NCBI GenBank assembly: GCA_963804245.1
Contig: CAWDPQ010000009.1
Span: 248,001-312,000 of the forward strand
Origin: CAWDPQ01 sp963804245
GTDB lineage: Bacteria > Acidobacteriota > Vicinamibacteria > Vicinamibacterales > 2-12-FULL-66-21
Direction: 5' to 3'
Length of the DNA stretch: 64,000 bases
Every line of letters begins with the position of its first letter. Position 1 is the first letter of the stretch. Below the pieces are notes generated by a model, which saw only the letters and a list, made by a program, of their open reading frames with translations, ran no database searches and was not told the origin of the DNA. Shown here piece by piece: positions 32,420 to 42,224 of this stretch. The translations under genes were made by a program, and so were the position numbers.

Positions 32420-33628
32420 ATGCCCGTCGTCGTCCAGAAGTACGGAGGCAGCAGCGTTGCGGACGTGACGCGCATCCAGCAGGTCGCGCAGCGGATCATG
32501 CGCACAAAGGCGGCTGGATACGATGTGGCGGTCGTCGTGTCCGCGATGGGCCACACGACCGACGAGCTGCTCGCACTGGCCCGGAAGGTGTCGGCGAACC
32601 CCGATCGTCGGGAGCTCGACATGCTGCTGTCGGCCGGTGAGCGCATCTCCATGGCCTTGCTGACGATGGCCATCCGCGAGCTCGGCGGCGATGCCATCAG
32701 CTTCACGGGGAGCCAATCCGGGATCATCACCAACGATCGACACGTCGACGCGCGGATTGTCGAAGTGCGTCCGTTCCGCGTGCAGGACGAGCTCGCGCGC
32801 GGCCGCGTCGTCGTCATCGCCGGCTATCAGGGCGTCTCGTATCGGCGCGAGGTGACGACGCTCGGACGCGGCGGGAGCGATACGACCGCCGTGGCCATGG
32901 CCGCCGCGCTCGGCGCCGAGTGGTGCGAGATCTGCTCGGACGTGGATGGAGTGTACACAGCCGATCCGCGCGTGGTGCCCGGCGCTAAACGAGTGGACAC
33001 GCTGACTTACGAAGAAACGCAGGAACTAGCGGAGTCGGGGGCGAAGGTCCTCAACGCGCAGGCCGTGGAGTTTGCCAAGGACAAGGGGATAGCGATCTAC
33101 GCCCGCGCCACGGCATCCGCGCTGCCTGGCAGCGATCCTTCGTCAGACGGCACAGTGGTTCGGCGCGACGCTCCGCGAATGCCCGGTACGGTGGCGGGTG
33201 TTGCGAGCGAGCGCGACATCCTCGTGCTTCAGGCGAACGCTGACGCGACGCGGGTCATCGCTCTCCTGGATCAGAGCGGCGTCAGTGGCAAACAGCTCCA
33301 CGTTGCCGCTTTTGGCGGCAGGGCGGACGGCACGACGCTCGTCATCTCTCGCGAAAACCTGCACAACGAGGACCGGCTGCGCCGCGACATGAGCGCGGCT
33401 TTCGGTGACGAGGCCCAGATCATCGATGGCCTGGGCGCGGTGAGTATCGTCGGCACCGGCATCAACGCGACGTACGAGAACGTGCGGCGCGGCGCAACGT
33501 GTCTGGCGGAGAATGGCGTCCCGACGTTCGGCCTGGCCACGTCGTCTTTCCGCGCGACGTGGCTGGTGAAGCGGGATGGGTTGGACGCCGCCGTCCGTCT
33601 GTTACACGCGCTGTTCATCGAGCGGTAA
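32420..33628 (+). CDS. lysC: Aspartate kinase
   Basis: The 402-residue monofunctional aspartokinase phosphorylates L-aspartate in the first step of the lysine, threonine and methionine pathway. The N-terminal kinase domain shows KYGGSSVADV (residues 6-15), the AMGHTTDELLALA loop, SFTGSQSGI and TLGRGGSDTTAVAMAAALGA with the ADP-binding GRGGSD. ICSDVDGVYTADPRVVPGAK contains the Asp-Val-Asp-Gly signature. Two ACT domains follow (DILVLQANADATRVIAL; AVSIVGTGINATYENV), which bind lysine and threonine as inhibitors. The ribosome-binding site is weak and the leader contains a long inverted repeat. No biosynthetic neighbours are present. Confidence 0.97.
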   Translation: MPVVVQKYGGSSVADVTRIQQVAQRIMRTKAAGYDVAVVVSAMGHTTDELLALARKVSANPDRRELDMLLSAGERISMALLTMAIRELGGDAISFTGSQSGIITNDRHVDARIVEVRPFRVQDELARGRVVVIAGYQGVSYRREVTTLGRGGSDTTAVAMAAALGAEWCEICSDVDGVYTADPRVVPGAKRVDTLTYEETQELAESGAKVLNAQAVEFAKDKGIAIYARATASALPGSDPSSDGTVVRRDAPRMPGTVAGVASERDILVLQANADATRVIALLDQSGVSGKQLHVAAFGGRADGTTLVISRENLHNEDRLRRDMSAAFGDEAQIIDGLGAVSIVGTGINATYENVRRGATCLAENGVPTFGLATSSFRATWLVKRDGLDAAVRLLHALFIER

Positions 33629-33654
33629 GTGGTGGTGGGTCTTGTTTTTGAGCC

Positions 33655-33688
33655 TTGTCCTCTTCCGGCTACGTAGCCGAAAGGACAA
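33655..33688. terminator. Hairpin between convergent lysC and ADOP permease, probable bidirectional terminator
   Basis: TTGTCCT (33655-33661) pairs with AGGACAA (33682-33688). Inside it CGGCTA (33666-33671) pairs with TAGCCG (33674-33679). The hairpin sits 27 nt after the lysC stop and 19 nt before the permease stop, where a terminator is expected. The T-tract is upstream (TTGTTTTTG at about 33641-33649), so it would serve the leftward transcript best. Confidence 0.55.
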
Positions 33689-33706
33689 ACGTGCAACCCT
33701 GACCCT

Positions 33707-36238
33707 CTACTCGAACCGCAGCGCGACCATCGGGTCGACGCGTGAGGCACGCCGGGCCGGGACAAATCCCGCCAGCGCTGCGACGAGCAGCATCACCGAA
33801 ATGGATGTGACGATCGTCACGGCATCGTTCGCGGCCAGGCCATACAGCAAGGTCGCGACGAACCGGCTGACCCCCAGTGCGATGGCCACGCCGATGATCA
33901 CACCTGAGGCGACCAGAATCATCGATTCGCGCATCACGAGCCCGAGCACGTCCTGACGCTGCGCGCCGAGAGCCATCCGGATTCCGATCTCATTCGTACG
34001 TCGCGAGACGCTGTACGACATCAGGCCAAACAACCCGATGGCCGCGAGCAGGAGCGCCAGTCCGCCGAACAGGCTGTAGGCTTGCGCGAAGATCTTCTCC
34101 TGGTCGAACCGACGTTCGACTTGTTCGAGCTGCGTTGAGACGTCCGTCATCGGCAGATTCGGGTCGATCTGCCTGACCGCCTCACGTATGCCGCCGGTTG
34201 CGCTCGTGGGACTGGCGGCCGTTCGTACGACGATGGTCGCACTGATGGTGCGAGCCTGTTGATATGGCACGTACATGGTGGGAGGGGCCGACTCGCGCAC
34301 GCTGTTGTACTTCGCGTCGCGAAGGATGCCGATGATCTCCAGTTGACTGCTGGTCTCGACGGAGGACCCGAACCGCTGGCCAATCGGGTTCTCGTTGGGA
34401 AAATGCTTCTTTGCCGCCGCTTCATTGATGATCACGACCTTCGGAGCCGACTCGTTGTCGCGCGGTGTGAAGGCCCGCCCGATCAGAACGGGAATCTCCA
34501 TGACTTCGAAGAAATTCGGCGAGATGACGAGGCGGTTGATGCTCTGCGCGTTGTCTCGCTGATTCGCATAGACGCGACCGCGAACGAAAATATTTGTCGA
34601 GTTGACGCTGCCGGTGAGCAGTGCTGGATTAGCGAGCGCCGTCGAGCGAACGCCGGGTGCTGCCGCGACGCGTTCGAGCAGCCGGTCGTACAGCGCCAAC
34701 GTCTGCTTTTCATCGTAGCGATTCAACTGCGGCTGCACCCGGAAGAGCAGCAGGTTCTGCGGGTTGAATCCGACGTCCACGTGCCGGAGATTGTGCAGCG
34801 TGCGGAGAAAGAGGCCGGCGCCGACGACGAGGACGAGCGAGATGGCTACCTGCGCCACCATCAGCGATTTGCCGAGAAAGCTTCGCGAGCCGGCCACGCT
34901 GCGGCTGCTCTGTTTGAGTGCGGCGTTCACGTCGCCCCCCGTCGCGCGCAGAGCGGGCGCGATGCCAAAGACGACGCCCGTCACGCAGGTGATCGCCAGC
35001 ACGAACGCGAGCACACGCCAGTCGAGCACCGCTGCCTGGTTGACCGGAGCGGGAAGCAGCTGTTTGCCCCAGTAGCCGACCAATACTCCGAGTCCTCCCC
35101 CGATGCCGGCTAGCAGAAGGCTCTCGGTCAACAGTTGTCGGATCAACCGCCGTCTCGTCGCCCCGAGCGAGAGTCGGACCGACAATTCCTTCTGGCGGGC
35201 CGTTGCGCGCGAGAGCAGCAGGTTCGCGACGTTGGCGCACACGATCAGCAGGATGAGCGCTACGACGACGCTGAGGATGGTGGCCGAACGCAGTTCGTTC
35301 GAATGGACGTCGTAGATGCCCTGACGCCCTGAATCCACTCGCAGGTGCGGAACTTCAGTGCGGGTTCGATTGACGGCTGTCGTCCGTTCGGTTTCCGACA
35401 GCCCCTTCATGTAGGAGTCGAGCCCGGTCCGTGCCGTTTGCTGGAAGACACCCTGGAGATTGCCGTGCACCTGTTCGGCCGTGGCGCCTGGCTTCAAACG
35501 TCCCATGACCTGCAGCCACCAGTACGTCGCCTGGCCCAGGCGTGACTCTCCGATGGTATTCAGCTGCGGCTCGAGTGAGAGAGGCAGGCCGACGTCGGGC
35601 AGCTCGGCGATGGGTTGTTGAATACCGGTGAACTCCGGAGCAATGACTCCGACCACCGTCACGACGACGTTGTTCACACGAATCGTCTTGCCGATGACTT
35701 CGGGATCGGTCGTGAATCGTGTGTGCCAATACTTGGAGCTGATGACCGCAACCGGAGGAGCCGTCGGGTTGTCGTCGTCCGGCAGGATGGTTCGCCCCAC
35801 GCGCGCGCGGACGCCGAGCTCGCGATAGTAGTTGCCGCTCGAGATGAACGCGTTGGCAATGTCCGCGTTTCCGTCGACGACGACGTTGACGCGGCCATAA
35901 GGCGCGCAGGCGATGAGGTCGCTCATCGTCTTGTTGTCGGCGAGAAACTGCTGATACATCGCGTACGAGAAAGTCGTTCGCACGTTTCGACCGTCCGCAC
36001 CCAGCTTGGAGAAGCCGTAGTCGCTGGAGCTGGTCACCATGTCGTTGCGGCCGCCCCAGCGCAAACGGACCAGCGTATCAGGCTCGTTGACCGGGATTTC
36101 CTTGATCAGCAGGCTGTTGACCGCGCTGAAAATCGCAGTGTTGGCGCCAATGCCGAGGGCGAGCGAAAGCACGACGACAGCGGTCCAGCCCTTCGCATGA
36201 AGCAACAGGCGGACGGCGTGGCGGAGATCCTTGAACAT
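33707..36238 (-). CDS. ADOP-type duplicated ABC permease (MacB/FtsX-like)
   Basis: The intact 843-residue protein begins FKDLRHAVRLLLHAKGWTAV, with the first helix VVLSLALGIGANTAIFSAV. A MacB periplasmic domain follows, then an FtsX domain (VCANVANLLLSRATARQKEL; VRLSLGATRRRLIRQLLTES), then a second periplasmic domain (PVLIGRAFTPRDNESAPKVV). The last FtsX domain contains LMSYSVSRRTNEIGIRMALG and ends VPARRASRVDPMVALRFE. The two halves are homologous, as in the family. These proteins are thought to be mechanotransmission-type permeases for export of a peptide or lipid, but their ATPase partner is often encoded elsewhere. The second ADOP gene lies directly upstream on the same strand. Confidence 0.92.
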   Translation of the reverse strand: MFKDLRHAVRLLLHAKGWTAVVVLSLALGIGANTAIFSAVNSLLIKEIPVNEPDTLVRLRWGGRNDMVTSSSDYGFSKLGADGRNVRTTFSYAMYQQFLADNKTMSDLIACAPYGRVNVVVDGNADIANAFISSGNYYRELGVRARVGRTILPDDDNPTAPPVAVISSKYWHTRFTTDPEVIGKTIRVNNVVVTVVGVIAPEFTGIQQPIAELPDVGLPLSLEPQLNTIGESRLGQATYWWLQVMGRLKPGATAEQVHGNLQGVFQQTARTGLDSYMKGLSETERTTAVNRTRTEVPHLRVDSGRQGIYDVHSNELRSATILSVVVALILLIVCANVANLLLSRATARQKELSVRLSLGATRRRLIRQLLTESLLLAGIGGGLGVLVGYWGKQLLPAPVNQAAVLDWRVLAFVLAITCVTGVVFGIAPALRATGGDVNAALKQSSRSVAGSRSFLGKSLMVAQVAISLVLVVGAGLFLRTLHNLRHVDVGFNPQNLLLFRVQPQLNRYDEKQTLALYDRLLERVAAAPGVRSTALANPALLTGSVNSTNIFVRGRVYANQRDNAQSINRLVISPNFFEVMEIPVLIGRAFTPRDNESAPKVVIINEAAAKKHFPNENPIGQRFGSSVETSSQLEIIGILRDAKYNSVRESAPPTMYVPYQQARTISATIVVRTAASPTSATGGIREAVRQIDPNLPMTDVSTQLEQVERRFDQEKIFAQAYSLFGGLALLLAAIGLFGLMSYSVSRRTNEIGIRMALGAQRQDVLGLVMRESMILVASGVIIGVAIALGVSRFVATLLYGLAANDAVTIVTSISVMLLVAALAGFVPARRASRVDPMVALRFE

Positions 36239-36319
36239 CGAATCCTCCGAGGGACGGCGAGGGAGATATTACTCGAGTGATTGCCTGCTTGTGCGCCAGC
36301 CAGAGTCGCGCGGCAATCA

Positions 36320-36407
36320 CTTGCCGAAGATCGACATGAGAATGGCAGAAAGAGAGAAACACATTGGTCTCCCTTTCTCCGTTTCTCCTGTCGATCTTCC
36401 GCAAACG
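36320..36407. repeat. Long imperfect hairpin, GGAGAA purine-arm family, copy 3
   Basis: Left arm 36320-36356 (starting CTTGCCGAAGATCGACATGA) and right arm 36369-36407 are complementary apart from several mismatches, with a 12-nt loop. The outer CTTGCCGAAGATCGAC half matches copy 1 (CTTGTCGAAGATCGAC) and the inner half has the GAGAA periodicity. It starts 3 nt downstream of the upstream permease gene's stop on the - strand. Confidence 0.85.
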
Positions 36408-36410
36408 GAC

Positions 36411-38914
36411 TCACTCGTACCGCAACGCCAGTATGGGATCGATTCGGCTGGCCCGGTGGGCGGGAATCAGGCCGGCGGCAGCCGAGACGACGGTCAACAA
36501 CACCACTGTCGTGCCGGCGATCCAGGGATCGTGAGGTTGGATGCCGTAGAGCTGTCCGGCCACATACCGCCCGAGGGCGATTGCTGCAGGGAATTCCCAC
36601 GGCAAGCCCGATCGCGAGCAGCATCAGCACTTCGCGCATGACCATCCAGATGACGCCGCTCGGCTGCGCGCCGAGCGCGAGCCGGATGCCCAGTTCCTTC
36701 CTGCGCCGGGCGACGACGAACGCCATCACGCCATACAGACCAATCGATGCCAGCAGCGTCGCCAGCAGGCCGAATCCGGCCGACAGCAGCGCGATGAGCC
36801 GGTCGGTCAACAGCGTTTCGTCGAGCTGGCGCTCGAGCGTTTTCATCTGATAAACGGGCATCGTGGCATCGAGCTGTCTTCACTTCGTTGCGCACAATGC
36901 CGTACGCGCTTGCTGATCCCGTGGTCGTGCGCACGTAGAAGACCGCGCTGCCGCGACCCCAGTTCGGCACGAACACCTGACGTCTGACCCCTTCGCGGGG
37001 ACCTTCGTAGAGCGAATCGGCAACCACGCCAATAATCTCGACGTCCAGCTTCGTGTTCGGAGCGCCGCCGCGGCCAAGATGCTTGCCGACTGCGCTTCCT
37101 CCTTTGAAGAAGTGCTGGGCGAATCGACGATTGACGATCGCCACCTTGGCGTTCTCCTTCATATCCAGCCTGGTGAAATCGCGTCCCTCGAGAAGCGGAA
37201 CTTTCATGGTCTCGAAGTATCCAGGCGAGAGCGCGTTCATGAACGCCTGCATGTCTTCGCCGTCGGCAGCGCGATGACCTTCGACCGACGTCGTGCTGTC
37301 CCATTCGTCACCGCTCAGGATCGGCACGGCGGCGAACCCTGCCGACTTGACGCCTGGCGCACTTCGCAAGCGCTCCAGCAGGTCGCGATAGAAATTCACG
37401 GTGCGTGGGGCGTCATAGCCACCGAGATCGGGAGAGAGCTGGAAGGTGATGAGGTTGTCGAGGTCCACTCCGGTTTCCGTTGTCTTCAGATTCTGCAGGC
37501 TGCGGACGAACAGGCCGGCGCCGAAGAGCAGCAGGAAACTGAGCGCGACCTGCGCCGTGACGAGCCCTTTGCGCAGGAACAGCGATCCGCCGGCGCCCGC
37601 AATCGAGCCGACCGTGTCTTTCAGCGTCGTCCAGGGATCGGGCCGGCTGGCGCGCAGCGCGGGCAGCAGTCCAAAGACAATGGCCGTGATGAATGTCAGG
37701 CCGAGTGTGAACCCGAGAATTCGCCCATCGGGAAGGGCGTTGATCAGGAGCGGTTGGCCTTCAATCGGAATCAATGCCAGGAGGCCGCGCGTGAGCACCA
37801 CCGACAGCGCCAGTCCGGCCATGCCGCCGAGGAATGACAGCAACAGGCTCTCGACGAGCAGCTGCTTGACCAGACGCCCGCGGGAGGCGCCAAGCGACAG
37901 GCGAACCGCGATTTCCTTCTGTCGCATGAATCCTCTCGCGATGAGGAGGTTCGCCACGTTGGCGCACGCGATCAGGAGCACGAGCCCGACCATGCACATC
38001 AGCACGATGAGCGCGGTCGAGAAGTCATTGCGCAGGCTCGAATAGCCCATCGCCGCACTGGTGACGAGCAGCCGTCCCTTCAGGAACTGTTCCCGGGAGT
38101 ACGCGGACCAGTCCTTGGCAGCGGGAAGCGTCGACTCGTAGGTGCGGATCTGCGTGAAGAGACCCTGGAGTGGCGGTTGCGCCGATTCAACCGTGTAACC
38201 TGGTTTCAGCCGGCCGAACACTTGTACCCACCGCGTGCGGCGATCGTCCAGGTGCACCCACTCCCAGTTCGGCACCATCTGGGGCTTCATCTGAATCGGC
38301 ACACGAATCTGCGGAGCCATTGCCGGGTCGATCCCGGCAAAGCCCGCAGCCGAGACGCCGACGATGGTCATCGGGAAGTTGTTGACCAGGATCTTCTTGC
38401 CAATGACACCTGGATCCCGCGCAAATCGATTGACCCAGTAGTCGTAGCCGAGGACAACGACCGGATGGCCCTGATATGACTGATCGTCGTCCTGAGAGTT
38501 GAAGACCCGGCCAATCGCCGGTCCAACGCCGAGCAGGGCGAAATAGTTGCCTGAGACCATCTCGGCCTGAACCCGTTCCGTTTGGTTGTCGATGCTCACG
38601 GACGCTGGCACGATGCGGCGGCACAACACCTCGGCGAGCGGCTCACCGCGCTTCTGGAAGTCCTGATAGATGGGGTACGAGTGCATCCGGCCGCCCATGT
38701 TGCTGCCGTTGTGTGGGCCCTGCTGGTAGAGCATCACCAGCTCGTCCGGCGCCTTCACCGGCAGCTTGCGCAGCAGAATCTGGTCGATCAACGTGAAAAT
38801 GGCGGTATTCGCGCCAATGCCCAGCGCCAGCGACAGGATCGCCACGGTTGCGAAGAGCGGATTGCGCTTGAGGCCACGGAGGGCAAGACGGAGGTCGGCA
38901 ATGGGTGCAGTCAT
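36411..38914 (-). CDS. ADOP-type duplicated ABC permease, two frameshifts
   Basis: From ATG 38914 the frame encodes the standard ADOP plan: LALRGLKRNPLFATVAIL with helix LSLALGIGANTAIFTLI, a MacB domain, FtsX (ACANVANLLIARGFMRQKEI) and the second periplasmic domain up to SAYGIVRNEVK. There it breaks. The second frame continues QLDATMPVYQMKTLERQL and LYGVMAFVVARRRKELGIRL up to AVGIP. The third frame finishes AAIALGRYVAGQLYG and HRASRIDPILALRYE. Each break is repaired by removing one base (an A near 36880, a C in CCC near 36594). The corrected length is about 833 residues. Both corrections sit in short homopolymers or near-repeats, which favours sequencing error over decay. Confidence 0.85.
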
Positions 38915-39016
38915 GTCCCTTCTTGGACGGTCCGAGATGCCCGCCGGTTGCTAGAACGCTCGTCAATAACGTATCTTTCCGTCGAAAATCGAGAGTCGCA
39001 GATTAAAGGAGCTGTC

Positions 39017-39493
39017 ATGCGTGCACATACGAGGCTGATCGGGTTGACCGGAGTTCTGGCAATAGCGGCGGCGGTGGCGATTGGAGCCCAGGGTAAGGAT
39101 CCGGCCGTCGGGATGTGGATGCTCGATACGGCCAAGTCGACGTACAAACCGGGGCCCGCGCCCAAGAGTGTGATGTTGACCATCGATGCAGCGGGTAAGG
39201 GTTTCAAGGTCTCAGTGGACGCCGTGGGTCCGGATGGGAAGCCCGCCAAGTGGGGCTTCACGAGCGAAGAAGGCAAAGATATGCCGGTCACTGGCAACCC
39301 GGCGTTCGACACTGCCGCCCTGACGCGGGAGTCTCCCACGAACGCAACGGCGGTCTATAAAAAAGGCGGGAAGACAGTCGCCACCGCGAAGAGCTCCGTT
39401 TCAGCGGACGGCAAGACCTTGACTATCACCTCTACCGGCACCAATCCAGCGGGAGAGCCGTTCACCAACGTCGCCGTATACATGAAGCATTAG
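39017..39493 (+). CDS. Small secreted protein of unknown function
   Basis: ATG 39017 follows the ribosome-binding AAAGGA (39005-39010). A longer frame starts upstream but runs antisense to the permease gene. The 158-residue product has a signal peptide (MRAHTRLIGLTGVLAIAAAV, ending near GAQG). The mature part is a small beta-rich domain: PAVGMWMLDTAKSTYKPGPA, a middle section with SVSADGKTLTITSTGTNPAG, and end FTNVAVYMKH. WxLDTAKSTYxPGP-type proteins are frequent in Acidobacteriota and look lipocalin-like, but no function is established. It converges with the propeller gene. Confidence 0.8.
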   Translation: MRAHTRLIGLTGVLAIAAAVAIGAQGKDPAVGMWMLDTAKSTYKPGPAPKSVMLTIDAAGKGFKVSVDAVGPDGKPAKWGFTSEEGKDMPVTGNPAFDTAALTRESPTNATAVYKKGGKTVATAKSSVSADGKTLTITSTGTNPAGEPFTNVAVYMKH

Positions 39494-39547
39494 TCAATTT
39501 CAGCGTCGTGGCTCCCGGTCTGCTCGTTGCTCGAGGCTCTCGTTGAA

Positions 39548-39566
39548 GGCGGGTCCAAGACCCGCC
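39548..39566. terminator. Perfect GC-rich hairpin between convergent genes
   Basis: GGCGGGTC (39548-39555) pairs with GACCCGCC (39559-39566) around a CAA loop. It lies between convergent stops at 39493 and 39576, where a shared terminator is expected. There is no T-run. The form also recalls REP hairpins, but the expected GTAG or GGAG head is absent. Confidence 0.5.
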
Positions 39567-39575
39567 TCAAACGAT

Positions 39576-40767
39576 CTACTTGCCCTGGGGCCAGGGCACG
39601 CCTTGCTGCTTCGCGCGCACCGGCGCGATGCCTTTGTAGATGAACCGCTGCAGCCGTCGTCCCTGATACGTCTCGACCGAGTAGAGGTTGCCCTTCGAGT
39701 CGGTCGCGATGTTGTGCAAGGAATACCACTCGCCGGGATAATGGCCGCCTTTGCCGAAGTTGGTGAGTTCTTCCATCGACTGCCGATCGAAGATGCGCAC
39801 CTTCTGATTGCGGCCGTCCGCCACATACAGATACTTCTGCTGCGGGTCGCGTGAAAACGCGGTGTCCCACACGGCCCCGTCGGCGCGCGAGTCGCGCGCA
39901 ATGTAGACCTCTTTCACGAACGACCCATCGGTCTTGAAGATCTGCAGGCGATTGCTGGTGCGATCGCACACGTAGACCAGACCGTCGTTCGCGACGTCGG
40001 CGCAGTGCACCGGCCCGCGGAAGTGCTGATAGGTGACGGTGGGATCGTACGTCACCCTGCGCGAGCGCGGCCTTGTCGTCCGGCGGTTTGCCGTACGCGC
40101 CCCAGAAGCGCTTCATCTTTCCCGACTCGGCGTCGATGACCGCGACGCGGCGATTGCCGTAGCCGTCAGCCACGAAGACCTCGTTCGTGGGTCCGTAGAA
40201 GAACGTCTTGGCGACCTGGAAGAAATGATCCTGGGAAAGACTGTCGCGCGTGACACCCTTCTTGCCGACCTGCATCACGAACTTGCCGTCGAGCGTGAAC
40301 TTCAGCACGTGGCCGTCCGACGCACCGTTGCCGCCAATCCAGATGTTGCCGCGGCTGTCGATGTTGAGTCCGTGGTTGCTGTCGGGCCACTGATAGCCGG
40401 GACCGTCGCCGCCGCCCCAGTGGCGGAGCAGATTGCCGGCCTGATCGAACTCGAGAACCGGCGGCGCGGTGTTGCAGCATTCGCCGGTCGGCGGCGTCTG
40501 GCTCGATGCGCCTTCCGCCGCGTCCAGCGCGTTTGGCCGATGAACGACCCAGACGTGGTCCTGCGCATCAACCCAGAGCCCGATCGTCTGACCCTGATAC
40601 CAGCCGTTGGGCAGCGGCTTGGGGAAGGTCGGATCGACCTCGAAGCGCGGCGCCATCACGCCGTTCTGCGCCTGCGCCGCGGCGACGCGCTGCACGGCGC
40701 TTTGCGCGAGCGCCAGAGCAACGAGAAGCGCCACGAAGCATCCGCCGATCAGCAGGTTCCGTTTCAT
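39576..40767 (-). CDS. Secreted NHL-repeat/six-bladed propeller protein, one frameshift
   Basis: The start is a signal peptide (MKRNLLIGGCFVALLVALAL). The mature chain has repeated propeller blades: GLWVDAQDHVWVVHRPNAL, CCNTAPPVLEFDQAGNLLRH, HGLNIDSRGNIWIGGNG, then KFTLDGKFVMQVGKKG. The frame breaks after DDKAALAQG. The second frame continues VTYDPTVTYQHFRGPVHCAD and VYVCDRTSNRLQIFKTDGSF, ending near 39576. One extra G in GGG near 40048-40052 repairs it; corrected length is about 396 residues. It is paralogous to the next gene upstream (24 nt), with the same CC motif. Function unknown; related propellers are often called 'peptidylglycine lyase-like'. Confidence 0.8.
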
Positions 40768-40790
40768 CGATGTCGCTCCCGAGACGTCGC

Positions 40791-42050
40791 TTACCTCACC
40801 ACGAACTTCTGCACGCGCTTGCCGTGATGCTGCTCGCCGGCATACACGTTGCCCTGCGCGTCCACGGCGATGCTGCCCACCGCGAGGAACTGTCCCGGAT
40901 AGCGGCCGCCGCTGCCGAACGTGCCGACCGGCGCGAGCGTGTCGCGCTGCAGGATGTGCACCTTCTTGTCGTGGCCGTTGGCGACGAACAGGTAGCGTTG
41001 CCGGGCGTCACTCGAGAACGCGAGGTCCCACGCCGAGCCGTGCGACGAGACGACGCCGAACTGCCCGGTCACGGTCGCGCCGAGCGTGTTTTTAGAGACG
41101 AGGCCTTCCTTCACGAACGTACCGTCTTTGCGAAAGACCTGAATGCGGTTGCTGCTGCGATCGCACACGTACACCTGCCCGTCGCGCGCGATGTCGATGC
41201 AGGTGACGTCGCGGAACGATTTCGCCGGCGGGTCGCCCGGTGCATACGCGGACGGCGCTGCTCCCGCCGTCTTCTCGCCGTACGCGAACCAGTGGCGCTT
41301 GTAGGTACCGCGGTCTGCGTCGAAGACGACGATGCGGCGATTGCCGGCATCGGCGATGAACACTTCATTGGCAGATGTATCGACGGCCACCGCCGACGGG
41401 CGACTTAACGTCGTGTGGCTGTCAGGGCCGTCCATCTTGCCCGGCTCGCCGATCTGCAGCAGGAGCTTGCCGTCGCGCGAGAACTTGAGGACGTGTGCGT
41501 CGGGTGGACCGGGCGGCGGACTAGGCGGCTGGCCGCCACGGCCGCGCCCGGGAGCCGGCGCTTCACCGACGACCGCATCGCCGCGTCCCCGCGCGGGTGT
41601 GGCGGGCGGCGGTTCGAGTCCCGCCGCCGTGATCCAGACGTTGCCCTTCGCGTCCAGCGCAAGGCTGCCGGGCGACTGCGGCCACGCGTAGCCCTGACCG
41701 GGTCCGCCCCAGCTGGACACGAGCACGCCCTTCGGATCGAATTCGAGGACGGATGGTGCGGCCTGGCAGCACAGGCTGGCCGATGGGGGAGTGAGCATCA
41801 TCCCCTTCTCGTTGGCCTCGAGCGAGTCGCCGCCGCGATGGACGACCCAGATGTGGTTCCGGGCATCGACCGCCACGCCGGTGATCGAGCCGAGCACCCA
41901 GGACTGATTCGTGAACGGCCGCGGCCACCAGGGATCGACCTGATAACGGGGTCCGCCGTTCTGTTCCTGCATCGCCGCGTCGTACTGAACGGCGATCACC
42001 CCGGAAAGGACGAGCACCCAACAACAGACGACTCGGCGAGGCACAGGCAT
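40791..42050 (-). CDS. Secreted NHL-repeat/six-bladed propeller protein
   Basis: The 419-residue paralogue of the next downstream gene is intact. It has a leader (MPVPRRVVCCWVLVLSGVIA) and blades such as GVAVDARNHIWVVHRGGDSL, CCQAAPSVLEFDPKGVLVSS and SLALDAKGNVWITAAG. The middle carries a Gly/Pro/Arg-rich insert (GRGRGGQPPSPPPGPPD) not shared with the paralogue. Later blades include VDTSANEVFIADAGNRRIVV and VYVCDRSSNRIQVFRKDGTF. The two are in tandem with a 24-nt gap and are likely one operon. Ligand or enzyme activity unknown. Confidence 0.85.
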   Translation of the reverse strand: MPVPRRVVCCWVLVLSGVIAVQYDAAMQEQNGGPRYQVDPWWPRPFTNQSWVLGSITGVAVDARNHIWVVHRGGDSLEANEKGMMLTPPSASLCCQAAPSVLEFDPKGVLVSSWGGPGQGYAWPQSPGSLALDAKGNVWITAAGLEPPPATPARGRGDAVVGEAPAPGRGRGGQPPSPPPGPPDAHVLKFSRDGKLLLQIGEPGKMDGPDSHTTLSRPSAVAVDTSANEVFIADAGNRRIVVFDADRGTYKRHWFAYGEKTAGAAPSAYAPGDPPAKSFRDVTCIDIARDGQVYVCDRSSNRIQVFRKDGTFVKEGLVSKNTLGATVTGQFGVVSSHGSAWDLAFSSDARQRYLFVANGHDKKVHILQRDTLAPVGTFGSGGRYPGQFLAVGSIAVDAQGNVYAGEQHHGKRVQKFVVR

Positions 42051-42224
42051 CGGCGGTTTCCTCGGTGTCTGCCTTCCCTGGGCGCCGAAGGGCGCGCGAA
42101 GGCGCGGCGGACTGGACGAGCGAGACTATACAACCCACCGCGCCGGCGGCTGCAGACCAAATTCGACGCAAAACGGGTCAGTCATTTGGAGCCGGGAAGC
42201 CGAGTGTAGTAGATCTCCGGCACT